Positions 8,609 through 17,126 of a stretch of DNA of 64,000 bases are shown in pieces (positions within the stretch are counted from its first letter, which is position 1; every line of letters starts with the position of its first letter). This DNA is from Chitinophaga sp. S165 (GTDB taxonomy: Bacteria > Bacteroidota > Bacteroidia > Chitinophagales > Chitinophagaceae), in the NCBI RefSeq assembly GCF_003182155.1, contig NZ_QGTG01000001.1:726390-790389 (forward strand). The letters are read 5' to 3'. The position numbers and the translations under genes are program-made. The notes below the pieces were generated by a model. It was given only the letters and a program-made list of their open reading frames with translations, searched no databases and was not told the DNA's origin.

Positions 8609-9934
8609 TTGTATTTTGACGAATTTGACCTGGATGACCGGGTTTTGGATGGAATAGACGCGATGGGATACACCACTGCGACACCTGTTCAGGAAAAAGT
8701 TATCCCCCCAATTATCGACGGGAAGGACATTCTGGCTTGCGCACAAACCGGCACAGGCAAGACAGCCGCATTCCTGTTACCAATGCTGCACAGGCTAATC
8801 ACCGAGCCACACGATACGCATAAGATCAATTCACTGATCATAGTACCAACCCGTGAACTGGCAGTCCAGATTGCCCAGACGCTGGAAGGTATGTCCTATT
8901 TTACATCTGTCAGTTCTATTGCCGTATACGGTGGTAGCAACGGCGCATTGTTCTCTGCAGAAAAGAAGGCGCTGACCTCAGGAGTGGATATTGTGATCTG
9001 TACGCCCGGACGTATGATAGCTCACCTCAACATGGGGTATGTAAAACTGGACGCTGTAAAGTACCTGGTACTGGACGAGGCAGACCGCATGCTGGATATG
9101 GGCTTTAATGACGATATCATCAAGATTACGTCCTTCCTGCCCAAAAAGAGACAGAACCTTCTGTTTTCCGCCACCATGCCCGACAAGATCCGTAAACTGG
9201 CGCTGAAGATCCTGCACGAGCCGGAAGAGATCAATATTGCAATCTCTAAACCACCGGAAAAGATCGTACAGGAAGCTTTTATCGTGTTCGAAGAGCAGAA
9301 GATCGGACTAATGAAACATGTGCTGTCGCAGAAACAATTCGGAAGTATCATCATCTTCTGTTCCCGTAAGCAGAACGTTAAACAGCTCTGCCATGAGCTT
9401 AAAAGGGCCCGTTTCTCGGTGGAAGAGATCCATTCCGACCTGGAGCAGGAAAAACGGGAACAGGTGCTCATGGACTTTAAAAACAAGAAACTGAAAATGC
9501 TGGTAGCTACCGACATCTTAAGCCGGGGCATCGACATCGAAGATATTGACCTGGTGGTCAACTATGACGTACCTAATGACGCGGAGGACTACATTCACCG
9601 CATCGGGCGTACAGCCAGAGCTGCTACCGATGGTACTGCCTATACGGTAGTAAGCGAAAAGGAACAGCGGAAATTTGCACGGATCGAAGAAGTATTAGGG
9701 AAACCGGTTGTAAAGGCCGAAGTACCTGCAGCGCTTGGCCCCGTGCCTGAGTATACGCCTAAAACCGGCCGCTCCGGTGGAGGAAACCGCACATATGGTA
9801 AGAAACGTCCGGGAGGAAACCGGAATAACAAACCATCTGGTAACCATCCGAACCGTGGTGGCGGACATAATCAACAGCTCAGCAGAAGTAACAAGAGTGG
9901 TGGCGGTGGCGGCAATAAACCGAATAAACCCTAA
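8609..9934 (+). CDS. DEAD-box ATP-dependent RNA helicase (RhlE-like)
   Basis: About 441 residues with all helicase motifs: Q motif (GYTTATPVQ), I (AQTGTGKT), Ia (PTRELA), Ib (TPGR), II (DEAD), III (SAT), V (ATDILSRGIDI) and VI (HRIGRTAR). A basic Gly/Asn/Arg-rich tail (~380-441) probably binds RNA. The start is TTG at 8609: the frame is closed by a TAA at 8576-8578, and the next in-frame ATG would remove part of the Q motif. A near-consensus -7 element TATCTTTA lies at 8566-8573. The role by family is RNA unwinding in ribosome assembly or mRNA decay, often cold-related. A strong terminator follows. Confidence 0.95.
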   Translation: MYFDEFDLDDRVLDGIDAMGYTTATPVQEKVIPPIIDGKDILACAQTGTGKTAAFLLPMLHRLITEPHDTHKINSLIIVPTRELAVQIAQTLEGMSYFTSVSSIAVYGGSNGALFSAEKKALTSGVDIVICTPGRMIAHLNMGYVKLDAVKYLVLDEADRMLDMGFNDDIIKITSFLPKKRQNLLFSATMPDKIRKLALKILHEPEEINIAISKPPEKIVQEAFIVFEEQKIGLMKHVLSQKQFGSIIIFCSRKQNVKQLCHELKRARFSVEEIHSDLEQEKREQVLMDFKNKKLKMLVATDILSRGIDIEDIDLVVNYDVPNDAEDYIHRIGRTARAATDGTAYTVVSEKEQRKFARIEEVLGKPVVKAEVPAALGPVPEYTPKTGRSGGGNRTYGKKRPGGNRNNKPSGNHPNRGGGHNQQLSRSNKSGGGGGNKPNKP

Positions 9935-9971
9935 ACGCTCAGATCTTAGATACATATCATATTATTAGCAG

Positions 9972-9999
9972 ACGTCCCGGTATTCCGGGGCGTTTTTTT
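9972..9999 (+). terminator. Intrinsic terminator of the helicase gene
   Basis: A 9-bp stem (ACGTCCCGG, loop TATT, CCGGGGCGT, one G-T pair) is followed at once by seven T residues, 38 bp after the stop codon. This is textbook factor-independent termination. Confidence 0.9.
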
Positions 10000-10156
10000 A
10001 TGACCTACAACCCCTGCTTTTCCATTTTCTGGAATTTTTTCCTGCAAATGGACGTTACAGACCTCTGTGCCAATTTACATATCCGCTACTATGGCCGATT
10101 TCAAGGCATTCTCCAAACTGGCATCTAAATGGATTCTACTATACCAAACCACGCAT

Positions 10157-10645
10157 ATGGCTAACAAATACGAAAGCAAGATCTATGTGGTGGATGATGA
10201 CCCGTTCTGTCTCGCCACTTACGATAAGCACCTCAGGGCACAGGGCTACCAGCACGTGACCTGCTTCTTATCAGGCACAGACTTCCTGCTGCAGCTGTCG
10301 GACGAACCGGATATTGTACTGTTAGATCATGACCTGGGAGATATGACCGGACTCGACCTGCTAAAGGATATCAAGCGGTTCAATTCAGACATCTTCGTGA
10401 TATTCGCCAGCTCCCGTCAGCAACCTGACATTGCTACAGAATCGTTGAAGAATGGTGCTTTCGACTATATCATTAAAGATGACAGCGTACTGGAACATAT
10501 AACAGCTACACTTAATAAATTATTCGTAGTACAGGATTATTTAAAGAAGAAAAGAAGAAACAACAGATTTTTCCTTTTTGTGGGAGTAGTGCTGGCCTCC
10601 TGTTCACTGTTCAGCTATTTATACGACGTATTGAGATCTTCATAA
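10157..10645 (+). CDS. Response-regulator receiver domain with C-terminal membrane anchor
   Basis: From ATG 10157 (MANKYESKIYVVDDDPF) the protein is 162 residues; a GTG at 10067 and an ATG at 10091 are in frame upstream but add unrelated sequence. Residues 7-125 form a full receiver domain: acidic pocket DDD at 13-15, phospho-acceptor D57 (IVLLDHDLGDMTG) and K107 (DYIIKDD). A short linker and a basic patch (KKKRR, 130-134) lead to one hydrophobic helix (FFLFVGVVLASCSLFSYLY, ~138-156) and a short tail. There is no DNA-binding or enzymatic output domain. A receiver tied to the inner membrane by a C-terminal helix is unusual. It may act as a phosphate sink or recruit a kinase. The kinase partner is not identifiable. 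Confidence 0.85.
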   Translation: MANKYESKIYVVDDDPFCLATYDKHLRAQGYQHVTCFLSGTDFLLQLSDEPDIVLLDHDLGDMTGLDLLKDIKRFNSDIFVIFASSRQQPDIATESLKNGAFDYIIKDDSVLEHITATLNKLFVVQDYLKKKRRNNRFFLFVGVVLASCSLFSYLYDVLRSS

Positions 10646-10739
10646 CCTTGCTTGCCTAGCTAAAACCCACAATTGTTAAAGCGTGTTCTATTTGTCCCTA
10701 TCCCTATACCTATATCATCACATTTAACAATGCACTATC

Positions 10740-11915
10740 ATGAACAAGATCATAGCGGTACATCTGCAAAATAACCGGAGCGGTAATACACTGGTATTTC
10801 GCCAGTCGCTGGAAACCTTATCAGAAAAAGGTATGGATGTACATCTTATTACGAATCGGACAGGTGAGATTCCTGGCTTTCTGACAGGCATACCGGGGAT
10901 ACAATATCATTATATAAATTATTCGGAACGGGGGAACAGATGGCGTATATTCTTCAGCTTCCTGCTGGCGCAGGTGTTGATTTTCAGAAAAGTTTTGGGG
11001 CTGTATGAACCGGAAGCAAAGGTGTACATTAATACACTGCTGCCTTTGGGTGCAGCATGGGCCGGCAGGCTGAAGAAGGCGCCGATCACTTATCACATTC
11101 ATGAAATGGCGGTGTCCGTGCCTTATCTCCGCTCCCTTTTGTACGGATCAGCAAGGCGGCTGGCTACACACGTAGTATTCGGCTCCCGCTATCTGCAATC
11201 ACAGATGAGTTTTGCGAAAGCAGAGAAACATATCATTCATAGCTGTCTGCCACAATCGTTCGTACAGGAAGCAGTGCTACACGCTAATCACGGTTCCCGT
11301 AAAACGGTCCTGATGATCGCGCCCCTCGATGACGAAAGCGGACTACGTGAACTACTTGAATTAGCAGCGCTCATGCCAGCTACAAAATTTGAACTTGTCA
11401 TCAACGCTCACAAAAAAGAAGTGGACGCTTATTTCGAAAACAGCCAAATACCTGATAATCTGATGGTATATGGTACGCAGATAAACCTGCATCCTTTCTA
11501 CCAGCGTGCTGCAGTGGTACTTAACCTCTCTCACGTTGACCAGCACAAGGATACATTCGATATCAGCATTTTGCAGGCAATGAGTTACGGCAGACCGGTG
11601 ATAGTGCCGCTGACCGGAGGTATTAATGAACTGGTGGCTCATGGATGGAACGGTTACCGCATCAGCGGACATTATATCGACAAGGTGCGCAAACATGTAG
11701 AGCAACTGCTGCAGAACAAACCTTTATATGCAGATATGAGCTGCGCAGCGCAACTGGTAGCGTCTCAGTTTAAAGTGGAATTTTTTAAACAACAGGTGGA
11801 AGACATTTTTGCAGAAGGAACTTACTTCACGCCTGCCCATAAGAAGGAACAATTACCAGAAGTACTACTTTATCCCGCTGCCTTACAGGAATATATCAAT
11901 AGTTCAAGAAATTAA
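10740..11915 (+). CDS. GT4-type glycosyltransferase
   Basis: A 391-residue protein with a GT-B fold pattern. The N-terminal Rossmann half includes YHIHEMAVSVPYLR, and the C-terminal donor-binding half has KTVLMIAPLDDESGLREL, NLMVYGTQINLHPFYQRA and ILQAMSYGRPVIVPLTGG. Family GT4 enzymes transfer sugars with retention from nucleotide-sugars. The usual EX7E pair is altered: the second glutamate position reads Q (LQAM), which may change activity or donor handling. No sugar-biosynthesis cluster surrounds it. It follows the membrane-anchored receiver by 94 bp in the same direction. Acceptor and donor are unknown. Confidence 0.8.
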   Translation: MNKIIAVHLQNNRSGNTLVFRQSLETLSEKGMDVHLITNRTGEIPGFLTGIPGIQYHYINYSERGNRWRIFFSFLLAQVLIFRKVLGLYEPEAKVYINTLLPLGAAWAGRLKKAPITYHIHEMAVSVPYLRSLLYGSARRLATHVVFGSRYLQSQMSFAKAEKHIIHSCLPQSFVQEAVLHANHGSRKTVLMIAPLDDESGLRELLELAALMPATKFELVINAHKKEVDAYFENSQIPDNLMVYGTQINLHPFYQRAAVVLNLSHVDQHKDTFDISILQAMSYGRPVIVPLTGGINELVAHGWNGYRISGHYIDKVRKHVEQLLQNKPLYADMSCAAQLVASQFKVEFFKQQVEDIFAEGTYFTPAHKKEQLPEVLLYPAALQEYINSSRN

Positions 11916-11977
11916 TAAAGGAGGAAGGTCCGGATCTAATTCAGGAGACCGAGACTAATTCAGGAGAAAGAATACGT

Positions 11978-12353
11978 CATCCCGGCCCCAGTGAAACTGA
12001 AATGTTATAGAGAGGGGTCAGGTGATGATAAACAAAAAAAGATCTTCTAAAAATATTGTGTTGAGTATGTGGACTTTCATCCCGGCCCCGTGTGTTGTTG
12101 CTGTCAGTGTTTGTTGAGGGGCCAGGCGATGATCGTACTGAAAAAATCATTTGAGTGTGGACGTGGTCCTTGCCAGCTTTAAGAGTGCTTCATCAAGGCC
12201 CCGATGCAAATGGAATTGTGAGGCAGAGGGGCCCGCTGATGATGATCGAACAGTGATCCTTATATTATTTTTGCTTGCCTATTTCATAATACCCTTTCAG
12301 GCCTCCGGCGCTACATCAGAAAAAGTGTAGCAAAGGAGGCCTGTTGATGATGG
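11978..12353 (+). repeat. Four tandem covarying GC-rich hairpins before the sigma-54 regulator
   Basis: The 470-bp gap 11916-12385 holds four related units at 11978-12029, 12078-12133, 12191-12243 and about 12294-12353. Units 1-3 open with CATC plus GGCCCC and close with GGGGYC plus a short spacer and GATGAT, forming a stem around a 24-28-nt loop. Units 1 and 2 are exactly 100 bp apart. Unit 4 keeps the pairing with a different sequence (CAGGCCTCC with GGAGGCCTG, 9 bp), adds an inner GCTACA/TGTAGC stem and still ends in TTGATGATGG. Linkers share TTGAGTATGTGGAC-like text. Compensatory changes (a G-T pair in unit 1 becomes G-C in unit 2) point to a selected RNA or DNA fold. No ORF spans it. Confidence 0.75.
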
Positions 12354-12385
12354 AAATTTTCCTAAATTAACAGAAAATTCCATGA

Positions 12386-13744
12386 ATGCTCGATTTTAAG
12401 ATCTTTATTGTTGAGGATGATAAGTGGTACGGAGGATTATTACATCATTATCTTAGTCAGAACCCCGACTACGAAATAACCTTGATCGGTTCAGGCAAAG
12501 AATGCCTCGCACAGCTGCACCGGAAACCGGACCTCGTAACTATCGATTTCGGGCTCCCCGACATGAACGGGGAAGAGCTTTATAAAAAGATAAAACAGGC
12601 ACAGCCCAATCTGCCCGTAATCATTATCAGTGCACAGGAAAGGATTACCACTGCTGTCGACCTACTCAAAATGGGAGCGGAAGATTACCTGGTAAAAGAT
12701 GACAATACCCAGCAACTGCTGTGGAAAGCCATCATCCGTTTACGGGAGAAACTCTCTTTGAAAAATGAGATCTCCGAACTCAAGGCGGAACTGAAAACCA
12801 AATATGATTATTCGCGCTCTATTATAGGTAACAGTCCTTCACTACAGACCGTTTTCAAACTAATAGACAAAGCAGCCGGATCACTGATCAACGTATCCGT
12901 ATCGGGGGAAACCGGTACAGGAAAGGAATTAGTGGCGCGCGCCGTACATTATAATTCCGCCAGAAGCAGCCAGCCTTTCGTTCCTGTAAATATGGCCGCT
13001 ATTCCAAAGGAACTTGTGGAAAGTGAGCTATTCGGTTACGAAAAAGGCGCATTCACCGGGGCACAGAATAAAAAGACCGGGCGCTTCGAAGAAGCGAACG
13101 GCGGTACGCTTTTCCTCGACGAGATCGGAGAAATGGACCTTAACATTCAAAGCAAACTATTACGCGTACTCCAGGAAAAAGAGCTGACCCGTCTCGGTGG
13201 TACCAGCAAGATCAAACTTGATTTCAGACTGGTTGTGGCCACCCATAAGAACCTGGCGGAAGAAGTGAAAAAAGGGAATTTCCGTGAGGACCTTTACTAC
13301 CGCATAATAGGACTTCCTATCACACTCCCTCCTCTTCGGGACCGTAAGGAAGATATACTCCTGTTAACACAACATTTCCTGGCAGGATACTGCAAAGAGA
13401 ATAAAGTAGCGGAAATAAAGGTATCGCCTGCTTCAAGGGAAAAGCTACTTGGATACAGTTATCCTGGTAATGTGAGGGAACTTAAATCAGTAGTGGAACT
13501 GGCAGCAGTGATGTCGGAAAATAACCTCATTGAACCGGAGGACATTACTTTCCTGTCCGGCAATAATCACGATGTTGATACCGTTTTGAATACAGAACTT
13601 ACTTTAAGGGAATATACAAGACTGATCATCCGCAACTATCTGAAAAGATACGATGATAATGTGTTGCTGGTTGCGGAAAAACTGGATATCGGTAAATCCA
13701 CTATTTATAAAATGTTACAGACAGGTGAAATTGAGGGCGCCTGA
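12386..13744 (+). CDS. Sigma-54-type (NtrC/AtoC-like) response regulator
   Basis: A 452-residue protein with three parts. The receiver (1-120) has acidic pocket E10 D11 D12, D54 as phospho-acceptor and YLVKDD. The AAA+ domain (~138-375) has Walker A GETGTGKE, GAFTGA loop, Walker B GGTLFLDEIGEM and downstream LRDRKEDI/YPGNVREL. A Fis-type helix-turn-helix lies at the C-terminus (LLVAEKLDIGKSTIYKML). The intact GAFTGA loop indicates real contact with sigma-54 RNA polymerase. An overlapping ATG at 12382 runs into a stop, so 12386 is the start. The HPt gene starts 14 bp downstream, so a phosphorelay with an unlinked hybrid kinase is plausible. The hairpin array lies directly upstream and may be its leader. 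Confidence 0.95.
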   Translation: MLDFKIFIVEDDKWYGGLLHHYLSQNPDYEITLIGSGKECLAQLHRKPDLVTIDFGLPDMNGEELYKKIKQAQPNLPVIIISAQERITTAVDLLKMGAEDYLVKDDNTQQLLWKAIIRLREKLSLKNEISELKAELKTKYDYSRSIIGNSPSLQTVFKLIDKAAGSLINVSVSGETGTGKELVARAVHYNSARSSQPFVPVNMAAIPKELVESELFGYEKGAFTGAQNKKTGRFEEANGGTLFLDEIGEMDLNIQSKLLRVLQEKELTRLGGTSKIKLDFRLVVATHKNLAEEVKKGNFREDLYYRIIGLPITLPPLRDRKEDILLLTQHFLAGYCKENKVAEIKVSPASREKLLGYSYPGNVRELKSVVELAAVMSENNLIEPEDITFLSGNNHDVDTVLNTELTLREYTRLIIRNYLKRYDDNVLLVAEKLDIGKSTIYKMLQTGEIEGA

Positions 13745-13758
13745 AGATATTAGAAACC

Positions 13759-14121
13759 ATGCAACCGGAACACAAACTATATACTTATACATACCTGTAC
13801 AAGATAAGTAACTCGGGTAATTCGTTCATCCGGAAAATGATCTCGCTCTTTGTATCCTCACTGAGTGAATATGTGATAGAGCTGGAGACCTTGCAGACGC
13901 AGAAGAATCTCCCGGAACTTAAAAAAGTATTACACAAAATGAAGCCCAGTGTGATGAACCTGGAAGTAAAGGGTGCGGGAGATATTTTAAAATCACTCAG
14001 TAACGCGACTACCTGGAACAACGACACAGATCAAAAAGTAAATCGCCTGAAAGAAATTTTTATTACCATCAAACCGATGATGGAAGAAGACCTGGCTAAT
14101 CTTGGAGATGACGATCTATAA
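13759..14121 (+). CDS. HPt (histidine phosphotransfer) protein
   Basis: A 120-residue helical protein. LPELKKVLHKMKPSVMNLEV places a candidate phospho-histidine at H59 in the normal HPt setting (H, then K two residues later). Length and the four-helix pattern match stand-alone HPt modules, which relay phosphate between a hybrid kinase and a receiver. It starts 14 bp after the sigma-54 regulator gene, so the two are probably co-transcribed and the regulator is its likely receiver. The upstream hybrid kinase is not in this neighbourhood. Confidence 0.8.
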   Translation: MQPEHKLYTYTYLYKISNSGNSFIRKMISLFVSSLSEYVIELETLQTQKNLPELKKVLHKMKPSVMNLEVKGAGDILKSLSNATTWNNDTDQKVNRLKEIFITIKPMMEEDLANLGDDDL

Positions 14122-14132
14122 ATAAATAAAAA

Positions 14133-14161
14133 GAGGTTGCTCAGTATACTGAAACAACCTC
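14133..14161 (-). terminator. Terminator between convergent HPt and PA2169-type genes
   Basis: A 7-bp stem GAGGTTG/CAACCTC (14133-14139 with 14155-14161) lies between two convergent genes. On the minus strand it is followed by TTTTTATTTATT, which supports termination of the leftward gene. It may also stop the rightward transcript less efficiently. Confidence 0.7.
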
Positions 14162-14187
14162 CTTCAATCTATTTACCCGCTGGTAGT

Positions 14188-14649
14188 CTATCTGTTCTTA
14201 TTGGCATCACGTAATGCCTTGATCTGATCATGAGATCCTTTCAGTGTAGCTTGTTGTTCGGAAACCATTTCACGTAGATAAGCAGGCAGCTCTTCATCTT
14301 CCAAGGCTGTTCTGTATGCACGTTGTGCGGCATCTTCACCAGCTTCGCAATTGGAAAGTACGGTATGACGGTCGTTACCTGTGAAGACAGCTTTTACATC
14401 CATCCATGCGCGGTATATCTTACCACTTGTAGTAGTCGAATTATCCATGTCACCACCCAGTGCATTTACTTCTGTACCCAATGCAAGACGGATCTCATGG
14501 CTTTCGCTGATCATGGAAGAAAATAATGCTTTTAGATCGGCATCTTCTTCCTTTAATTCCTTTAAGGCCTTTTCATAACCTTCTATACGATCATTATTGA
14601 TCTGGATCAGATCATTCAATACCTCAATAGTTTCAACTGTAGCTTGCAT
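14188..14649 (-). CDS. PA2169-family four-helix-bundle protein (DUF2383)
   Basis: A 153-residue, acidic, all-helical protein with no signal peptide. It matches the PA2169/DUF2383 pattern: N-terminal ETIEVLNDLIQINNDRIEGY, a central MISESHEIRLAL and the C-terminal GEDAAQRAYRTALEDEELP. The fold is ferritin-like in shape; E/H residues on the helices could bind metal. The family is often linked to stress conditions but its biochemical role is not established. It stands alone with its own terminator. Confidence 0.85.
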   Translation of the reverse strand: MQATVETIEVLNDLIQINNDRIEGYEKALKELKEEDADLKALFSSMISESHEIRLALGTEVNALGGDMDNSTTTSGKIYRAWMDVKAVFTGNDRHTVLSNCEAGEDAAQRAYRTALEDEELPAYLREMVSEQQATLKGSHDQIKALRDANKNR

Positions 14650-14812
14650 AAAATATTTTTTATTGGTTAACAGATAAGGCTGTTATTGCCCTTGTTGTTA
14701 CGCAATAATTGTTACAAAATTGTGCCACAGCCGATCCTCTTCTATAAGAATGCCCTGATCCTGTAGAAGTTGGAGTAATGTCTCATCACTATGTGTAAAA
14801 TTAAGGACGGCC

Positions 14813-15244
14813 TCAAGCAGGAACCTTCACTGCCTGCCTTGCAAGCAGTTTCCACTGGTTGCCATCCTTACTCCATACAAGTAACACATAGAGCTTCACA
14901 TGTCCGGCTACGCCACCGTCGTTAGTGTTGGCAGTCAGTGTGTGCCTCACAATTGCAGTGTTACCGCTAATAGCGACTTTCTGTTCAGAGAGATCAATTG
15001 AAGTGAAATCAGACTTTCCACTTACGATGTTGGAAACAAAAGTGGCTTTATCTTCGATCTTCCCGCTGGAATGCCCATAAGATAATTTCTCGTCGGATAG
15101 TTTTTCGAGTACTGCCTTATCTGCATCTATCATGGCTTTTCTCAATGATTCCACTTTTGATGCTATGGTCTTTTCTTCTTTGGATTGTGCAAAGGAAATA
15201 GTTGACATCATGCAAAACGCTAATAGTATCGGGTAAATTTTCAT
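14813..15244 (-). CDS. Secreted SnoaL/DUF4440-like protein
   Basis: A 143-residue protein with a signal peptide (MKIYPILLAFCMMSTISFAQ). The body follows the NTF2-like DUF4440 pattern: a helix with VESLRKAMIDADKAVLEKL, LSYGHSSGKIEDKATFV, then a curved sheet ending in LLVWSKDGNQWKLLARQAVKV. Such small cone-shaped domains bind small ligands or act as isomerases, but many are uncharacterised. Export to the periplasm is inferred from the signal peptide. It lies 45 bp after the methyltransferase gene in the same direction, so they may share a transcript. Confidence 0.8.
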   Translation of the reverse strand: MKIYPILLAFCMMSTISFAQSKEEKTIASKVESLRKAMIDADKAVLEKLSDEKLSYGHSSGKIEDKATFVSNIVSGKSDFTSIDLSEQKVAISGNTAIVRHTLTANTNDGGVAGHVKLYVLLVWSKDGNQWKLLARQAVKVPA

Positions 15245-15289
15245 ACAGATCTGTTATACAATAAAAATATAAAATAGGATTTTAAAAAC

Positions 15290-16162
15290 TTATCTTTTTA
15301 CAGCAAAGGCGACACGGTAGAATTCATATCCCTTTTCGGCACGTTCGGGCAGGTAATAGTTCCGGTATTCTCCAGCGCTGTAATCTTCCAGCAGTTCCAT
15401 ACCAAAGGCGTCCAGGTAACGTCTTGTCAGAAATGGTTCAAGGCCGAAGGTCCAGTTCTCTTCCAGCTGTTTAAGATCTTCGAGTAGTTTTTCTCCACCG
15501 AAGAAAGCTGCGGGGTACCGGATGATCTTCTCATCAACATATGTAAAGATCACATAGCTGCCCGAGGGAAACTGCTGCATAAATGTAAAAGTAGCGGCAA
15601 CGGCATCCGCAGTAAGATAATTGGTAACGCCCTCCCAGATAAAAACAGTGGTAAGTGTAAGATCGATGTGTTGTTCTGTAGCCAGTTGCTCAAGACGTTT
15701 TTCGTTGAAGTCGACCTGAATGTACCTGACATTCTCAGGCAATTTTCCCATGCTTTTCACTACGCACTCCTGTTTAAGCTTTGCTGTGGCAGGATGGTCA
15801 ATTTCAATAACGGGTAAAGCCCGTAGGAAGCCTAGTCTTAAGGCCCGGGTATCATACCCTGCACCTAATATGATCACTTGTTTAACACCATTGCGGACGG
15901 CCTGTTGCAATAATTCATCAATATACCGGGTCCGTGCCACACCCGATGATAAGGCGCCCGGGATCTTTTGCCTGATGATACGATATACCAGGCTCCGGAT
16001 AAAGGGAATAACTGATAACTGGGTGACAAATTTAAATCCTGCAGTAAGAAAAGAAACGGCATAAGGGTCAGTGAACAGTCTTTTTCCGGATGGACGATTT
16101 GTCTCCAAAGCACGGAACAGCGCCATATACTGCGCTGTACGACTGGCGGTATTTGTTTTCAT
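15290..16162 (-). CDS. SAM-dependent methyltransferase, LCM/PPM1-like (TIGR00027 type)
   Basis: A 290-residue protein. Features of the leucine-carboxyl-methyltransferase-like bacterial family are TAQYMALFRALETNRP and LFTDPYA near the N-terminus, ARTRYIDELL, the SAM-binding loop IILGAGYDTRALRL, the acidic EIDHPAT strand end, and FIWEGVTNYL. Bacterial members methylate small molecules or polyketide-type products, with the substrate mostly unknown. A TATCTTTA -7-like element lies on the minus strand at 16187-16194, just upstream of the start. No biosynthetic cluster is nearby. Confidence 0.88.
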   Translation of the reverse strand: MKTNTASRTAQYMALFRALETNRPSGKRLFTDPYAVSFLTAGFKFVTQLSVIPFIRSLVYRIIRQKIPGALSSGVARTRYIDELLQQAVRNGVKQVIILGAGYDTRALRLGFLRALPVIEIDHPATAKLKQECVVKSMGKLPENVRYIQVDFNEKRLEQLATEQHIDLTLTTVFIWEGVTNYLTADAVAATFTFMQQFPSGSYVIFTYVDEKIIRYPAAFFGGEKLLEDLKQLEENWTFGLEPFLTRRYLDAFGMELLEDYSAGEYRNYYLPERAEKGYEFYRVAFAVKR

Positions 16163-16205
16163 AACGGGAGAAAATTGCGGTTTTTCTAAAGATAAGTAAA
16201 AAAAA

Positions 16206-16242
16206 CTGCGGATAACACTATCATTAATAGTATTATCCGCAG
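16206..16242 (-). terminator. Strong terminator after the 87-residue protein gene
   Basis: A 16-bp stem with one mismatch (16206-16221 with 16227-16242, outer CTGCGGATAA/TTATCCGCAG) around loop CATTA. On the minus strand a T-run follows directly. It ends the leftward small-protein transcript before the methyltransferase promoter. Confidence 0.85.
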
Positions 16243-16275
16243 CTAACTAATGCGTTTTCGTGCAAAAGTTCTATC

Positions 16276-16539
16276 CTAACTTAATGAGTATTCATTATTC
16301 TTCATGAACTCTGCAAACGCTTCCTGCGTCCATTGCTTGTAATCATCCAGGTTGATGCCTAATTTTTCATCACGCTGTACTTCCTTGACTTCACGGCTGT
16401 CCCAATAACCTTTGGCCAAAGATTGCACATTGGCAGCTGTATCCCTTGTAACACCGTAATCTTCAGGATAACTTCTATAGTTACCGATCGCTAATTCCTG
16501 GATTGCATGCTTAACGCCTTCTCTACTGTTCTTTGACAT
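16276..16539 (-). CDS. Small conserved-looking cytoplasmic protein, function unknown
   Basis: An 87-residue charged protein without signal or membrane segment (MSKNSREGVKHAIQELAI ... YWDSREVKEVQRDEKLGI). I do not recognise a family. Even codon use, a good start and a strong dedicated terminator support a real gene. The tyrosine- and tryptophan-containing helices (YRSYPEDYGVTRDTA, DDYKQWTQEAFAEFMKNN) suggest a compact helical fold. The position next to PA2169 and DUF4440-type proteins hints at a stress-related region, but that is weak. Confidence 0.7.
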   Translation of the reverse strand: MSKNSREGVKHAIQELAIGNYRSYPEDYGVTRDTAANVQSLAKGYWDSREVKEVQRDEKLGINLDDYKQWTQEAFAEFMKNNEYSLS

Positions 16540-16622
16540 AGTTAAAATTTTTAGTTCAGTAGATATAAAACAACAACCGTTCCTCTATGCCAAAACCGCG
16601 AGACGTTTAGCGGAACTTTAAC

Positions 16623-17126
16623 TTATTTTTTAGTTTTCTTTTGGGTGATATATCCGTTGAAAGTAATGGGCTGCCTGTTATTGCTGATCACCTGTAATGA
16701 TGCATATCCATTCTCAGAAATACTGAATGACAACAATCTGGCGTCCTGGGTATCCTGTGGTTTGATGGCAATATCCCAACCTCCTTTTTTCCGGGCTGTC
16801 TGATTATATTCAAACTTTGTCGATGTAAACTGAATACCCCCTTTGGTAGGGTCCATCGGAGCATTAAAGGCCCGGCCGAAATATGGCAGGAAGCTGATGA
16901 CCGTATCCGGAGATACCTTTACATCATAATCAGAAGTTAGTTGTCTGTTAATTGTCGGAGCGGAAGGTAAAACTGTTTCGGCTTTAAATACAAAATTGCG
17001 GGCAGTGATCATTTTTTCTATTGCGGCCTGTTTATCGTTTGTTTTCTTCTGCGCGTATAAATAATTGGTAAACAGCATCATAATAAACATGATCGCCGCT
17101 ATGCCTTTACATTGTACACTTCTCAT
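16623..17126 (-). CDS. DUF4251 secreted protein
   Basis: A 167-residue protein with a signal peptide (MRSVQCKGIAAIMFIMMLFTNYLYAQ). The body carries the DUF4251 hallmarks: IEKMITARNFVFKAETVLP, LTSDYDVKVSPDTVISFLPYFGRAF and FEYNQTARKKGGWDIAIKP. The family is restricted largely to Bacteroidota, is predicted to be periplasmic or membrane-associated and beta-rich, and has no known function. It has its own promoter region toward the divergent kinase. Confidence 0.88.
   Translation of the reverse strand: MRSVQCKGIAAIMFIMMLFTNYLYAQKKTNDKQAAIEKMITARNFVFKAETVLPSAPTINRQLTSDYDVKVSPDTVISFLPYFGRAFNAPMDPTKGGIQFTSTKFEYNQTARKKGGWDIAIKPQDTQDARLLSFSISENGYASLQVISNNRQPITFNGYITQKKTKK

Noticed and set aside
10067..10156. 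GTG start for the anchored receiver at 10067
   Set aside because: The extra 30 residues are unlike receiver N-termini, and the ATG at 10157 places the first strand at the normal position.
11916..12385. The hairpin array as a mobile element or IS remnant
   Set aside because: No transposase fragment, no target-site duplication and no common end sequence. The units differ in stem sequence but keep pairing, which fits RNA-level selection better.
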